Assembly: GCF_039521925.1 (NCBI RefSeq)
Contig: NZ_BAAACY010000106.1
Location: 3,045-67,044, forward strand
Source of the DNA: Virgibacillus salarius
GTDB lineage: Bacteria > Bacillota > Bacilli > Bacillales > Amphibacillaceae
DNA: 64,000 nt
Direction of reading: 5' to 3'
The notes beneath the pieces were generated by a model that was not told the origin of the DNA, did no database searches, and saw nothing but the letters and a program-made list of their open reading frames with translations. This document shows, piece after piece, positions 8,709-17,034 of this stretch (position 1 is the first letter of the stretch; every line of letters starts with the position of its first letter). The position numbers and the translations under genes are program-made.

Positions 8709-8751
8709 ATCATAAAGAAAGCGTAATCAAAAAAAGAAGGGATGTTTTAAG

Positions 8752-9936
8752 ATGAGAAAATCAGTAATTATCGCAGGTGCAAGAACGCCTTTTGGTAAAT
8801 TTGGAGGTGCGTTAAAGCCATTAACGGCATCGCAACTTGGCGGTAAGGCAATTGGAGAAGCATTAAAACGTGCGGATATGAATGGCGCAGATATTCATGA
8901 AGTGATTATGGGAAATGTTTTGCAAGGTGGACAAGGACAAATACCATCTCGTCAAGCAGCAAGAGAAGCAGGTATTCCATGGGAGGTAAAAACAGAAACC
9001 ATTAATAAAGTATGTGCTTCTGGATTACGTAGTGTAACACTAGCTGATCAATTAATTCGGCTAGGTGATGAAGAAGTAATTGTAGCTGGAGGAATGGAGA
9101 GTATGAGCAATGCCCCGTATATTCTTCCTGATGCTCGGTGGGGTAATCGCATGGGTGATAAGAAAGTAATCGATATGATGGTCCACGATGGCTTAACCTG
9201 TTCCTTTAAGGGTGTTCATATGGGTGTTTATGGAAACTCAACAGCTCAAGAGTACGAATTGACTAGAGAAGAGCAGGATGAATGGGCGTACCAAAGTCAT
9301 CAACGTGCAGTTAAAGCGATAGAGGAAGGGAAATTTGCTAAAGAAATCATTCCAGTAGAAATCCCTCAGCGTAAAGGGGATGCAGTTATCGTTGATACGG
9401 ACGAAGCCCCTCGGAAAGATACAAGTCTAGAAAAATTAAGTACGTTAAGACCTGCCTTTGACACGGATGGAACGATTACAGCTGGGAATGCTCCTGGTGT
9501 TAACGATGGTGCTTGTGCCTTTGTGGTAATGTCAGATGAAAAAGCTGAGGAACTGGAAAAAACACCACTTGCAATCATCCAAGGGCATACAGAAATAGCT
9601 GTTCCTGCGAAAGATTTTCCGAAAACACCAGGGCTTGTTATTAATAAGCTGCTAGAGAAGACAGGGTATAAAAAGGATGATATTGATTTATTTGAAATCA
9701 ATGAGGCTTTTGCGGCAGTTTCGTTAGCAAGTGGAAAGATAGCAGGAATTGATAAGGAGAAGGTAAATGCGAACGGAGGAGCGGTCGCTTTAGGACATCC
9801 AATTGGAGCGAGCGGAGCGAGAATTATCTTAACGTTAATATACGAATTAAGACGCAGAGGCGGTGGTTTAGGTATTGCTGCTATTTGTAGTGGCGGTGGC
9901 CAAGGGGATGCAATATTGATTGAGGTACCGAAGTAA
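8752..9936 (+). CDS. mmgA: Acetyl-CoA acetyltransferase (thiolase)
   Basis: Cleaves 3-ketoacyl-CoA with CoA (or condenses acetyl-CoA). 394 residues, the normal thiolase length. Nucleophilic cysteine lies in NKVCASGLRS at about residue 88; NEAFA around 320; the catalytic His in GGAVALGHPIGASG near 349; and the second Cys in ICSGGGQGDA near 379. ATG follows AAGAAGGGATG. First of five genes in a tight run (45-base gap to the dehydrogenase). Closest in type to MmgA/AtoB acetoacetyl-CoA thiolases; longer-chain specificity cannot be excluded, so the symbol is tentative. Confidence 0.9.
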   Translation: MRKSVIIAGARTPFGKFGGALKPLTASQLGGKAIGEALKRADMNGADIHEVIMGNVLQGGQGQIPSRQAAREAGIPWEVKTETINKVCASGLRSVTLADQLIRLGDEEVIVAGGMESMSNAPYILPDARWGNRMGDKKVIDMMVHDGLTCSFKGVHMGVYGNSTAQEYELTREEQDEWAYQSHQRAVKAIEEGKFAKEIIPVEIPQRKGDAVIVDTDEAPRKDTSLEKLSTLRPAFDTDGTITAGNAPGVNDGACAFVVMSDEKAEELEKTPLAIIQGHTEIAVPAKDFPKTPGLVINKLLEKTGYKKDDIDLFEINEAFAAVSLASGKIAGIDKEKVNANGGAVALGHPIGASGARIILTLIYELRRRGGGLGIAAICSGGGQGDAILIEVPK

Positions 9937-9980
9937 TAGCAATAAACGTATATACAAAGGGATTCTAAAGGAGGTAAAAC

Positions 9981-10832
9981 ATGGAAATTAAACGAGTTAT
10001 GGTAGTTGGCGCAGGACAAATGGGAGCAGGTATTGCACAGGTGTGTGCACAATCAGGTCTCAAAGTACAATTGAATGATAACAATGCTGTTGCATTGGAA
10101 AGAGGGATGCAGACGATTCAGAAGCTATTGGATCGGTCTGTGCTAAAAAAAAGGATAACAGAGCAAGAAAAATTGGAAACGCTACAACGCTTATCTGTAT
10201 CAGAAACGCTACAGGATGCTTCCAAAGCTAATTTAATTATTGAAGCGGTTATTGAGAATATGGAGGTAAAGACAAACATTTTTCGCCAATTAGACGTCAT
10301 CGCTCCCGTCGATGCGATTCTTGCGTCTAACACCTCATCCTTACCAATAACCGAAATAGCTGCAGTAACAGACAGACCGGAGCAGGTTATCGGTATGCAT
10401 TTTATGAATCCTGTTCCGGTAATGAAGCTCGTTGAAATTATTCGCGGCTTACAAACAAGTGATCAAACCTACCAAATCATTGAAGATATGGCGAAGAAAT
10501 TAAGTAAAACACCAATTGCGGTCAATGATTTTCCGGGTTTTGTTTCCAACCGAATCTTGATGCCGATGATTAACGAAGCCATTTATACATTATATGAAGG
10601 TATAGCCTCCGTAGAGGATATTGATACATCTATGAAACTAGGAATGAATCATCCGATGGGGCCACTTACACTTGCAGATTTTATTGGCTTAGATACATGT
10701 CTATATATTATGGAAGTTCTTCATGAAGGCTTTGCGGATAGTAAGTATCGCCCTTGTCCGTTACTTAGACAATATGTCAAAGCTGGTTGGCTTGGGAAAA
10801 AGTCAGGAAAAGGTTTTTATGTGTATAACTGA
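9981..10832 (+). CDS. mmgB: 3-hydroxyacyl-CoA (3-hydroxybutyryl-CoA) dehydrogenase
   Basis: NAD(P)-dependent oxidation of 3-hydroxyacyl-CoA, the step before thiolysis. 283 residues, the length of single-domain-pair HBD enzymes. The Rossmann motif GAGQMGAG is at residues 10-17; the catalytic His is in GMHFMNPVP near 139; PGFVSNRILMPMINEA (around 185-200) is the C-terminal dimerisation signature. SD AAAGGAGGT precedes ATG. Co-directional with thiolase and acyl-CoA dehydrogenases. No enoyl-CoA hydratase domain is fused or adjacent. Confidence 0.92.
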   Translation: MEIKRVMVVGAGQMGAGIAQVCAQSGLKVQLNDNNAVALERGMQTIQKLLDRSVLKKRITEQEKLETLQRLSVSETLQDASKANLIIEAVIENMEVKTNIFRQLDVIAPVDAILASNTSSLPITEIAAVTDRPEQVIGMHFMNPVPVMKLVEIIRGLQTSDQTYQIIEDMAKKLSKTPIAVNDFPGFVSNRILMPMINEAIYTLYEGIASVEDIDTSMKLGMNHPMGPLTLADFIGLDTCLYIMEVLHEGFADSKYRPCPLLRQYVKAGWLGKKSGKGFYVYN

Positions 10833-10864
10833 TTCAACATGAATCGACAAAAGGGGGAATACTA

Positions 10865-11998
10865 ATGGTACAGGTAACCGAAGAGCAAAAAATGCTACGT
10901 AAAATGGTAAAAGATTTCGCAGAAACAGAAATCGTTCAAGAAATCCCACGGATGGAAGCAGAAGATAGATTTCCACGAGAAGTCTTAAAGAAGATGGGGG
11001 ATTTAGGGTTAATGGGTATCCCAATCCCAGAAGAATATGGCGGAGCTGGAATGGATTACACATCCTATATTCAAACCATTCACGAAATTTCAAAAGTTAG
11101 TGCAACCATTGGTGTTATACTATCTGTCCACACTTCTGTGGGAACAAATCCAATTCTTTATTTTGGGACTGATAAACAAAAACAGTACTACTTACCAAAA
11201 TTAGCATCTGGTCAATATATTGGTGCTTTTGCATTAACGGAGTCTGGTGCTGGTTCAGATGCAAGTGGTTTAAGGACAAGGGCAGTAAGACATGGAGACA
11301 AGTATATATTGAACGGATCAAAAATTTTTATCACAAATGGTGGAGAAGCAAATACATATATCACTTTTGCTCGTACTGGCGATGGAAAGAAGGATATAAG
11401 CGCTTTTATCGTTGAGAAAGACACGCCTGGATTAAGCATTGGGAAAAGAGAAAAAAAGATGGGATTACATGGATCTAATACCGTTTCTTTAACATTTGAT
11501 CAATGCGAAATACCACAAGAGCAGCTGCTAGGAAAAGAAGGTGAAGGATTTAACATAGCCATGCATAATTTAAATATTGGAAGAATTGGAATCGCAGCTC
11601 AAGCTTTAGGTATAGGTGAAGCAGCTGTGCAATATGCAACAAATTATGCAAAGGAACGAAAACAATTTGGTGTGTCTATTGCAGATAATCAAGGAATCTC
11701 CTTTAAATTAGCTGATATGGCAACTCGATCAGAAGCTGCAAGGTTACTTGTTTATCAAGCTGCTTCTCTTGTTGAACAGGGGAACGACTGTGGGAAGGAA
11801 GTTTCCATGGCAAAACTATATGCATCGAAGGCTGCTGTTCAAAATGCCATTGAGGCAGTGCAAATATATGGTGGTTATGGTTATACCGAGGATTATCCTG
11901 TGGAAAGGTTATTTAGAGACGCCAAGATTACCGAGATTTATGAAGGTACTAGTGAAATACAGCATATCGTAATTGCCAAACATCTACTTAATAACTAA
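10865..11998 (+). CDS. Acyl-CoA dehydrogenase (first of two)
   Basis: FAD enzyme introducing the alpha-beta double bond in acyl-CoA, passing electrons to ETF. 377 residues with the standard order: helical N-terminus, beta domain with ALTESGAGSDASG (~120-132) and FITNGGEANTYI (~154), C-terminal helical domain. Catalytic glutamate expected in IYEGTSEIQ near residue 360, typical of short/branched-chain enzymes. Resembles MmgC-type short-chain dehydrogenases. Start ATG preceded by AAGGGGGAA; only 12 bases from the second copy. Confidence 0.92.
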   Translation: MVQVTEEQKMLRKMVKDFAETEIVQEIPRMEAEDRFPREVLKKMGDLGLMGIPIPEEYGGAGMDYTSYIQTIHEISKVSATIGVILSVHTSVGTNPILYFGTDKQKQYYLPKLASGQYIGAFALTESGAGSDASGLRTRAVRHGDKYILNGSKIFITNGGEANTYITFARTGDGKKDISAFIVEKDTPGLSIGKREKKMGLHGSNTVSLTFDQCEIPQEQLLGKEGEGFNIAMHNLNIGRIGIAAQALGIGEAAVQYATNYAKERKQFGVSIADNQGISFKLADMATRSEAARLLVYQAASLVEQGNDCGKEVSMAKLYASKAAVQNAIEAVQIYGGYGYTEDYPVERLFRDAKITEIYEGTSEIQHIVIAKHLLNN

Positions 11999-12010
11999 GG
12001 GGGGACAGTA

Positions 12011-13156
12011 ATGAACTTTCAACTGTCAGATGAACAGCAAATGCTGCGAAAAATGGTTGCAGAATTTGCCAAAAAAGAGGTTGAACCAACCGCAGCTGAA
12101 CGTGACGAAGAAGAACGGTTTGATAGAGAAATCTTTCATAAACTGGCTGAACTAGGATTAACGGGGATACCTTGGCCAGAAGCATATGGAGGAATAGGCG
12201 CAGATTACATGAGTTATGTCATTACTGTAGAGGAGCTTTCCCGTGTTTGTGCTTCGACAGGAGTTACGCTATCTGCGCATGTATCATTGGCGAGCTGGCC
12301 AATCTACAAATATGGAAATGAAGAACAGAAAAAGAATTTCCTTACACGGCTAGCTACAGGTGAAGCGCTTGGAGCGTACGCACTGTCTGAGCCAGGGGCT
12401 GGTAGTGATGTTGTCTCCATGAAAACCACGGCAAAGGAAGAAGCGGATCATTTTGTTTTAAATGGAAACAAGGTGTGGATTACTAATGGTGGTGTAGCAG
12501 ATATTTATATCGTATTTGCAAAAACAGATGCAGATAAGCAACATAAAGGAATTAGCGCATTCATTGTAGAAAAAGGTACAAAAGGCTTTACATTTGGTAA
12601 AAAAGAAAAGAAGTTAGGTATACGTTCCTCACCTACAACAGAACTCGTATTTGAAAATTGTCGAGTTCCTAAAGAGAATCTGTTAGGTAGTGAAGGTGAA
12701 GGGTTCAAAATTGCAATGTCAACGCTAGATGGAGGACGCAATGGAATAGCTGCACAAGCGCTAGGTATTGCCCAAGGAGCATTAGATGCTGCTGCCGCTT
12801 ATGCAAAAGAAAGAGAACAATTTGGCAAGCCTATCGCTCATAATCAGGGTATTTCTTTTAAACTTGCAGATATGGCAACGGAGATAGAAGCGGCAAGACT
12901 TTTAACTTATCAAGCTGCCTGGCTAGAGTCGGAGGGGCAGCCTTATGGAAAAGCTTCGGCCATGTCAAAGCTGTTTGCAGGGGATGCAGCGATGCGGATC
13001 TCGGTTGAAGCGGTTCAGATATTTGGTGGTTATGGCTATACGAAAGATTATCCAGTTGAACGGTTTATGCGTGATGCCAAGATTACACAAATATATGAAG
13101 GTACCAATGAAATACAACGCTTAGTAATAGGAAGAATGATAACTTCCGGAAAGTAG
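12011..13156 (+). CDS. acdA: Acyl-CoA dehydrogenase (second of two)
   Basis: A 381-residue paralogue of the preceding gene, clearly homologous along its whole length: both begin with EQ.MLRKMV and share RKQFG/REQFG, QGISFKLADMAT and the IYEGT.EIQ active-site segment (Glu near 362). ALSEPGAGSDV marks the FAD/substrate domain. Twin genes in tandem suggest duplication followed by divergence in chain-length or branching preference; substrates cannot be read from sequence. In B. subtilis acdA lies between fadF and rpoE, the same neighbourhood as here. SD GGGGGGACA, ATG start. Confidence 0.92.
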   Translation: MNFQLSDEQQMLRKMVAEFAKKEVEPTAAERDEEERFDREIFHKLAELGLTGIPWPEAYGGIGADYMSYVITVEELSRVCASTGVTLSAHVSLASWPIYKYGNEEQKKNFLTRLATGEALGAYALSEPGAGSDVVSMKTTAKEEADHFVLNGNKVWITNGGVADIYIVFAKTDADKQHKGISAFIVEKGTKGFTFGKKEKKLGIRSSPTTELVFENCRVPKENLLGSEGEGFKIAMSTLDGGRNGIAAQALGIAQGALDAAAAYAKEREQFGKPIAHNQGISFKLADMATEIEAARLLTYQAAWLESEGQPYGKASAMSKLFAGDAAMRISVEAVQIFGGYGYTKDYPVERFMRDAKITQIYEGTNEIQRLVIGRMITSGK

Positions 13157-13185
13157 ATCGGTAGAAGTAGGAGGTGAAGAAGAAT

Positions 13186-13797
13186 ATGGATCCCATTCTT
13201 TCTTCCATAAAAGATCAAGAGTTAGTAGAAAAGCGCAGAAATCAAATGATTAAAGGTGCAATGACGCTTTTTAAAGAAAAAGGATTTCATCGTACGACGA
13301 CCAGAGAAATAGCTAAGGCATCAGGCTTCAGCATTGGAACCTTATATGAATATATTAGGACGAAGGAAGATGTGCTATTTCTTGTATGTGATTCTATTTA
13401 TCAGCAGGTGTCTGAACGTTTAGAAGCGCAGATTGATTTGAATAATTCGTCTGTGGATCATTTTAAAAATGCAATTCGTTCATATTTCCGATTAATGGAT
13501 GAAATGCAAGAAGAAGTACTTATTATGTATCAGGAAGTGAAATCTTTAGAAAAAGAGATAAAAGAATATGTATTGCAAAAGGAAAGAGACATGGTATCTA
13601 TGCTTGAGCGTGTCATCTCTACTTGTTTTCCCGGTTCAATTTCTCAGCGAGATCGAGAATTGCTAGCAAATAATATTTTTATACAAGGACAAATGTGGGG
13701 GTTTAGAAGATGGATGCTACAAAAACAATTTACGCTTGAAGAGTACATGGATAGACAGATCCATTTTTTGATGAGCAGTATAACTGCTTCGGAATAA
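13186..13797 (+). CDS. TetR/AcrR family transcriptional regulator
   Basis: 203-residue repressor. The N-terminal helix-turn-helix (about residues 20-65) contains FKEKGFHRTTTREIAKASGFSIGTLYEYIRTKEDVL, written here only as landmarks GFHRTTTREIA and GTLYEYI. The C-terminal ligand domain is unlike its neighbours, as usual. ATG at 13186 is chosen over the in-frame GTG at 13174 because AGGAGGTGA (13169-13177) would overlap that GTG but is well spaced for the ATG. Last gene of the beta-oxidation run, so probably the local regulator acting on the palindromes at 6269 and 8695 with an acyl-CoA ligand; this link is inference. Confidence 0.88.
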   Translation: MDPILSSIKDQELVEKRRNQMIKGAMTLFKEKGFHRTTTREIAKASGFSIGTLYEYIRTKEDVLFLVCDSIYQQVSERLEAQIDLNNSSVDHFKNAIRSYFRLMDEMQEEVLIMYQEVKSLEKEIKEYVLQKERDMVSMLERVISTCFPGSISQRDRELLANNIFIQGQMWGFRRWMLQKQFTLEEYMDRQIHFLMSSITASE

Positions 13798-14081
13798 ATC
13801 CATCACCGATTACTTCTTAAATTCAATATATCAAGATTTACAAAAAAGTACTACTGCATATGTATGCTATTTTTAGACTTCTAAATATTAAAAAATAGTG
13901 AAACCGTAAAAAGCTTCATATTTTTTCTGCTTAATTGCTAGCATAAACCCTGTATATTTGTTTATAATGTATGGTATGGTTAAAGGTAGTAGGAAGACTA
14001 CTAGAAATACTTATTCAATAAACAAATAGTTAAATTAGGCAAAATAAGCCATCAATATACAAGTAAAGGGAGTGCGTTACC

Positions 14082-14573
14082 GTGAGCTTGAAAAATTATA
14101 GCCACGAAGAAATTCAACATATGTCTATGATTGAAGTAGCTAATTTAATTCTTTTGGATGAGAAAAAAGCTTTTCATTTTAAAGACGTATTTGATAAGAT
14201 AGCAGAATTAAAAGGATTTACAGACGGAGAAAAAGAAGCTAATATTGCCCAATTTTATACGGATTTGAACGTAGATGGTCGTTTTATTACTACTGGTTCA
14301 AATATGTGGGGATTAAAACGCTGGTATCCTGTAGAGCAAATGGATGAAGAAGTTACCGTCGCACCTAAAAAGAAGAAAAAAGCGAAGAAGAAAAAAGAAG
14401 AAGATGTAGAAGATGATTTAGATGTTGTAGAAGATGATCTAGAGATTTTTGAAGACGATTTTGATATCGATGATATGGATGAAGAGATTGATGAGGAATT
14501 CGATGAAGAATTTGATGAAAATGATGAGGATTATGAAGAAGACGATGACGATAATGAAGAGTTAGAGCGTTAA
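14082..14573 (+). CDS. rpoE: DNA-directed RNA polymerase delta subunit
   Basis: Gram-positive RNA polymerase accessory subunit that speeds polymerase recycling and promoter selectivity. 163 residues: folded N-terminal HARE-HTH domain (residues ~1-85, with GLKRWYPVEQMDE at its end), a Lys-rich stretch (KKKKKAKKKKEE, ~100-111), then an acidic, disordered tail almost entirely of Asp and Glu. GTG start with GGGAGTG upstream. Position before pyrG is conserved in Bacilli. A TATAAT box occurs upstream at ~13964, without a convincing -35. Confidence 0.96.
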   Translation: MSLKNYSHEEIQHMSMIEVANLILLDEKKAFHFKDVFDKIAELKGFTDGEKEANIAQFYTDLNVDGRFITTGSNMWGLKRWYPVEQMDEEVTVAPKKKKKAKKKKEEDVEDDLDVVEDDLEIFEDDFDIDDMDEEIDEEFDEEFDENDEDYEEDDDDNEELER

Positions 14574-14602
14574 AAGTGTTAAATAATGGATTTGAAGTAA
14601 GC

Positions 14603-14641
14603 TTGACTTTTTATAGCTGGATCAGTACAATTTAAATTGGG
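14603..14641 (+). promoter_or_regulatory. pyrG promoter with GGGCTC initially transcribed region
   Basis: TTGACT (14603-14608), exactly 17 bases, TACAAT (14626-14631), then seven bases to GGGCTC (14639-14644). In B. subtilis pyrG starts with GGGCUC; when CTP is scarce polymerase stalls before the C and adds extra G residues, which form an antiterminator. The same start sequence and downstream hairpin here indicate the same reiterative-transcription control. Confidence 0.88.
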
Positions 14642-14661
14642 CTCTTTTATTTTAATTATCG

Positions 14662-14700
14662 AAGCGTTTCCCCATCCAACTTGGGGAGGCGCTTTTATTA
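14662..14700 (+). terminator. pyrG leader attenuator
   Basis: AAGCGTTTCCCC (14662-14673) pairs with GGGGAGGCGCTT (14683-14694), a 12-bp stem with two G-U pairs, followed by TTATTATTTTT. It lies ~20 bases after the +1. Its pyrimidine-rich left arm TTTCCCC could pair with poly-G added at the 5' end under CTP starvation. It probably also terminates rpoE read-through. Confidence 0.85.
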
Positions 14701-14811
14701 TTTTTCAGCAGATAAGTACAAGATAAATGTAATAGATAAAGCTACCCATCATTTACCCATTCATTTAACAAATCAAGATAAGAAAATCATGTAAAGAAAG
14801 AGGGAAAGACG

Positions 14812-16425
14812 ATGACAAAGTATATATTTGTGACTGGAGGAGTTGTATCTTCTTTAGGGAAAGGAATTACAGCTGCTTCCTTGGGACGTTTGTTGAAAAA
14901 TCGCGGTCTAAAGGTAACTATTCAAAAGTTTGACCCATATATTAATGTTGATCCTGGAACGATGAGTCCTTATCAGCACGGGGAAGTATATGTAACCCAG
15001 GACGGCGCGGAAACAGATTTGGACTTGGGGCATTATGAACGATTTATTGATATTAATCTGAATAAATATAGTAATATAACAACCGGTAAAGTCTATTCGA
15101 GTGTAATTCGTAAAGAACGTAGAGGCGATTATTTAGGTGGAACAGTTCAAGTCATTCCACATATTACTAATGAAATTAAAGAGCAAGTTTTTCGTGCCGG
15201 TGAAGCAACAGGTGCAGATGTAGTGATAACCGAAATCGGTGGCACAGTAGGTGATATTGAATCCTTGCCATTTTTAGAAGCAATTCGTCAAATCAAGAAG
15301 GATGTAGGAAGAGATAGTGTAATGTATTTGCATTGTACGCTTGTTCCTTATATTAAGGCTGCTGGTGAAATGAAAACGAAGCCTACCCAACATAGTGTTA
15401 AAGAGTTACGTTCGCTAGGAATTCAACCTGATGTAATTGTATTACGTACAGAAAGTGCGATTAGCAAAGAAATGAAGGAAAAAATTGCTTTATTCTGTGA
15501 TATTAATGAAAAAGCGGTTATAGAAATGCGAGATGCAGATACGCTATATCAAGTGCCTATCTCCTTGCAGGAACAGCAATTAGATCAACTAACATGTAGT
15601 CATTTTGGACTTGATTGCCAAGAAGCAGATATGGAAGAGTGGAAAACGCTTGTATCTAAAGTACGTAATTTATCCAAAAAAGTGGATATCGCACTTGTTG
15701 GGAAATATGTTGAATTACCGGATGCATATATTTCCGTTGTCGAAGCATTAAAACACGCTGGTTTTGTTTATGATGCAGATATTAATGTACATTGGATTAA
15801 TTCTGAGAAGCTAGATCAGGAAACGATTCATAAATCTTTAGAAAATGTAGATGGTATCTTAGTTCCGGGAGGATTTGGAGATCGTGGTATAGAAGGGAAA
15901 ATTGTAGCTATTCAATATGCTAGAGAAAATAAAATCCCATTTTTGGGAATTTGTTTAGGGATGCAACTAGCAACAGTTGAGTTTGCTCGTAATGTACTGG
16001 ATTTGCAAGGAGCACATTCAGCAGAAATTGATCCGAGTACACCTTATCCAATTATTGATTTATTACCAGAGCAGAAAGATGTTTCTGACTTAGGTGGTAC
16101 ATTGAGGTTAGGTATATATCCTTGCAAGCTTCAAGACAATACGAAAACAAGAGCAGCTTATGATGGTGAAGAATTTATTGAAGAAAGACATCGACACCGT
16201 TACGAGTTTAACAATGCGTATCGTGACCAAATGATAGAACATGGATTTGTCTTTTCTGGTACAAGTCCAGATGGTCGACTTGTTGAAACAATTGAAATTG
16301 AAGATCATCCATGGTTTGTTGCTAGTCAATTTCATCCGGAGTTTACCTCCCGTCCAACAAGACCTCAATCGTTATTTAAAGGATTTATTGGAGCAGCAGT
16401 AAAACAAAATGAAGCGAAAAAATAA
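14812..16425 (+). CDS. pyrG: CTP synthase (glutamine-hydrolysing)
   Basis: Converts UTP to CTP with ATP and glutamine. 537 residues, full length. N-terminal synthetase domain begins with the P-loop-like SLGKGITAASLG (~14-25); C-terminal class I glutamine amidotransferase has GGFGDRG (~353), nucleophile Cys ~382 in GICLGMQ and the His-Glu pair in HPEF near 509. ATG preceded by AAAGAGGG. Expression is predicted to be set by the CTP-sensing attenuator in its leader. Confidence 0.98.
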   Translation: MTKYIFVTGGVVSSLGKGITAASLGRLLKNRGLKVTIQKFDPYINVDPGTMSPYQHGEVYVTQDGAETDLDLGHYERFIDINLNKYSNITTGKVYSSVIRKERRGDYLGGTVQVIPHITNEIKEQVFRAGEATGADVVITEIGGTVGDIESLPFLEAIRQIKKDVGRDSVMYLHCTLVPYIKAAGEMKTKPTQHSVKELRSLGIQPDVIVLRTESAISKEMKEKIALFCDINEKAVIEMRDADTLYQVPISLQEQQLDQLTCSHFGLDCQEADMEEWKTLVSKVRNLSKKVDIALVGKYVELPDAYISVVEALKHAGFVYDADINVHWINSEKLDQETIHKSLENVDGILVPGGFGDRGIEGKIVAIQYARENKIPFLGICLGMQLATVEFARNVLDLQGAHSAEIDPSTPYPIIDLLPEQKDVSDLGGTLRLGIYPCKLQDNTKTRAAYDGEEFIEERHRHRYEFNNAYRDQMIEHGFVFSGTSPDGRLVETIEIEDHPWFVASQFHPEFTSRPTRPQSLFKGFIGAAVKQNEAKK

Positions 16426-16461
16426 TGGATCAAGAGGCTGGGACAAAACCCAGTAGAATAA

Positions 16462-16505
16462 AAAAGTGTCACGCACCAGTTGATTGGTGTGTGACACTTT
16501 TTTAT
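16462..16505. terminator. Strong bidirectional terminator after pyrG
   Basis: AAAAGTGTCACGCACCA and TGGTGTGTGACACTTTT form a ~17-bp stem (16463-16501) with A-run before and T-run after. It is preceded by GAGGCTGGGACAAAACCC, a phrase seen repeatedly in Firmicute intergenic regions. Confidence 0.85.
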
Positions 16506-16592
16506 CTAATTTAATAATTTTTGTACGCAAAAAGGATACCTTCTGATAAAGTTAAAGTAACCACACCATAACAGAATCGGAGGCATCCTTTT

Positions 16593-16700
16593 ATGTTTAA
16601 ACATTATAACATGAATCAAATAATTTTGCCGCTAGATTTAGAAATCAAACTTCAAGAAAATGATATAGCTTACACCATTCATCATGTCATAGAGAGTATC
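16593..16700 (+). pseudogene. N-terminal remnant of an IS1182-like transposase
   Basis: Codes for ~36 residues beginning MFKHYNMNQ and continuing LPLDLEIKLQENDIAY then HHVIESI, which match what I recall of the N-terminus of IS1182-family transposases in Bacillaceae. It has a good ribosome site (CGGAGG). After residue ~36 the frame runs into intergenic repeat sequence and the rest of the transposase (usually >400 residues) is absent. The open frame extends to 16832 only by chance. Confidence 0.7.
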
Positions 16701-16730
16701 TCAGTTCAGCTTGTAAGGATTGCCTCTGGA

Positions 16731-16916
16731 TTTATCTTACATATAATAGGCAGTAAGCCCCCACCTCACGCAATGATGAACCCAATATGGATAAGTGGGG
16801 ATCGACTGCCAGTAAATGTCCGATTGGTTTAAAGGCCTTTAGATCATACCCTTGTGGTACGAACAATCAGTGAGGGTATACAAAATCCCCACTGATTGAA
16901 GTTTCACTTTATAAAA
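16731..16916 (+). repeat. Degenerate intergenic repeat (family G), long copy
   Basis: Begins TTTATCTTACATATAATAGGCAG, contains GGGATCGACTGCCAGTAAATG, CTTTAGATCATACCCTTGTGG and CAATCAGTGAGGG...CCCCACTGATTG, and ends GAAGTTTCACTTTATAAA. Several segments are mutually complementary (AATCAGTG/CACTGATT). It truncates the transposase remnant. Beyond it, 16917-17034 has a degenerate GCGCTTT...CGCTGGAGTC core like that in R. Confidence 0.6.
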
Positions 16917-17034
16917 GCGTTTCACTATTTTGTCAGGCGTACGCGCTTTGGTTGCCCACTTTTCGCTGGAGTCTTTCCTCCTTTTAAAAAACCCTCTTCT
17001 GTTGCTTTAAGGGAAATGAATGTTTTTTTGTACT

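Noticed and set aside
9366..10052. 228-codon minus-strand frame opposite the thiolase gene
   Set aside because: Antisense shadow of a well-supported thiolase and dehydrogenase start; no ribosome site and no recognisable domain.
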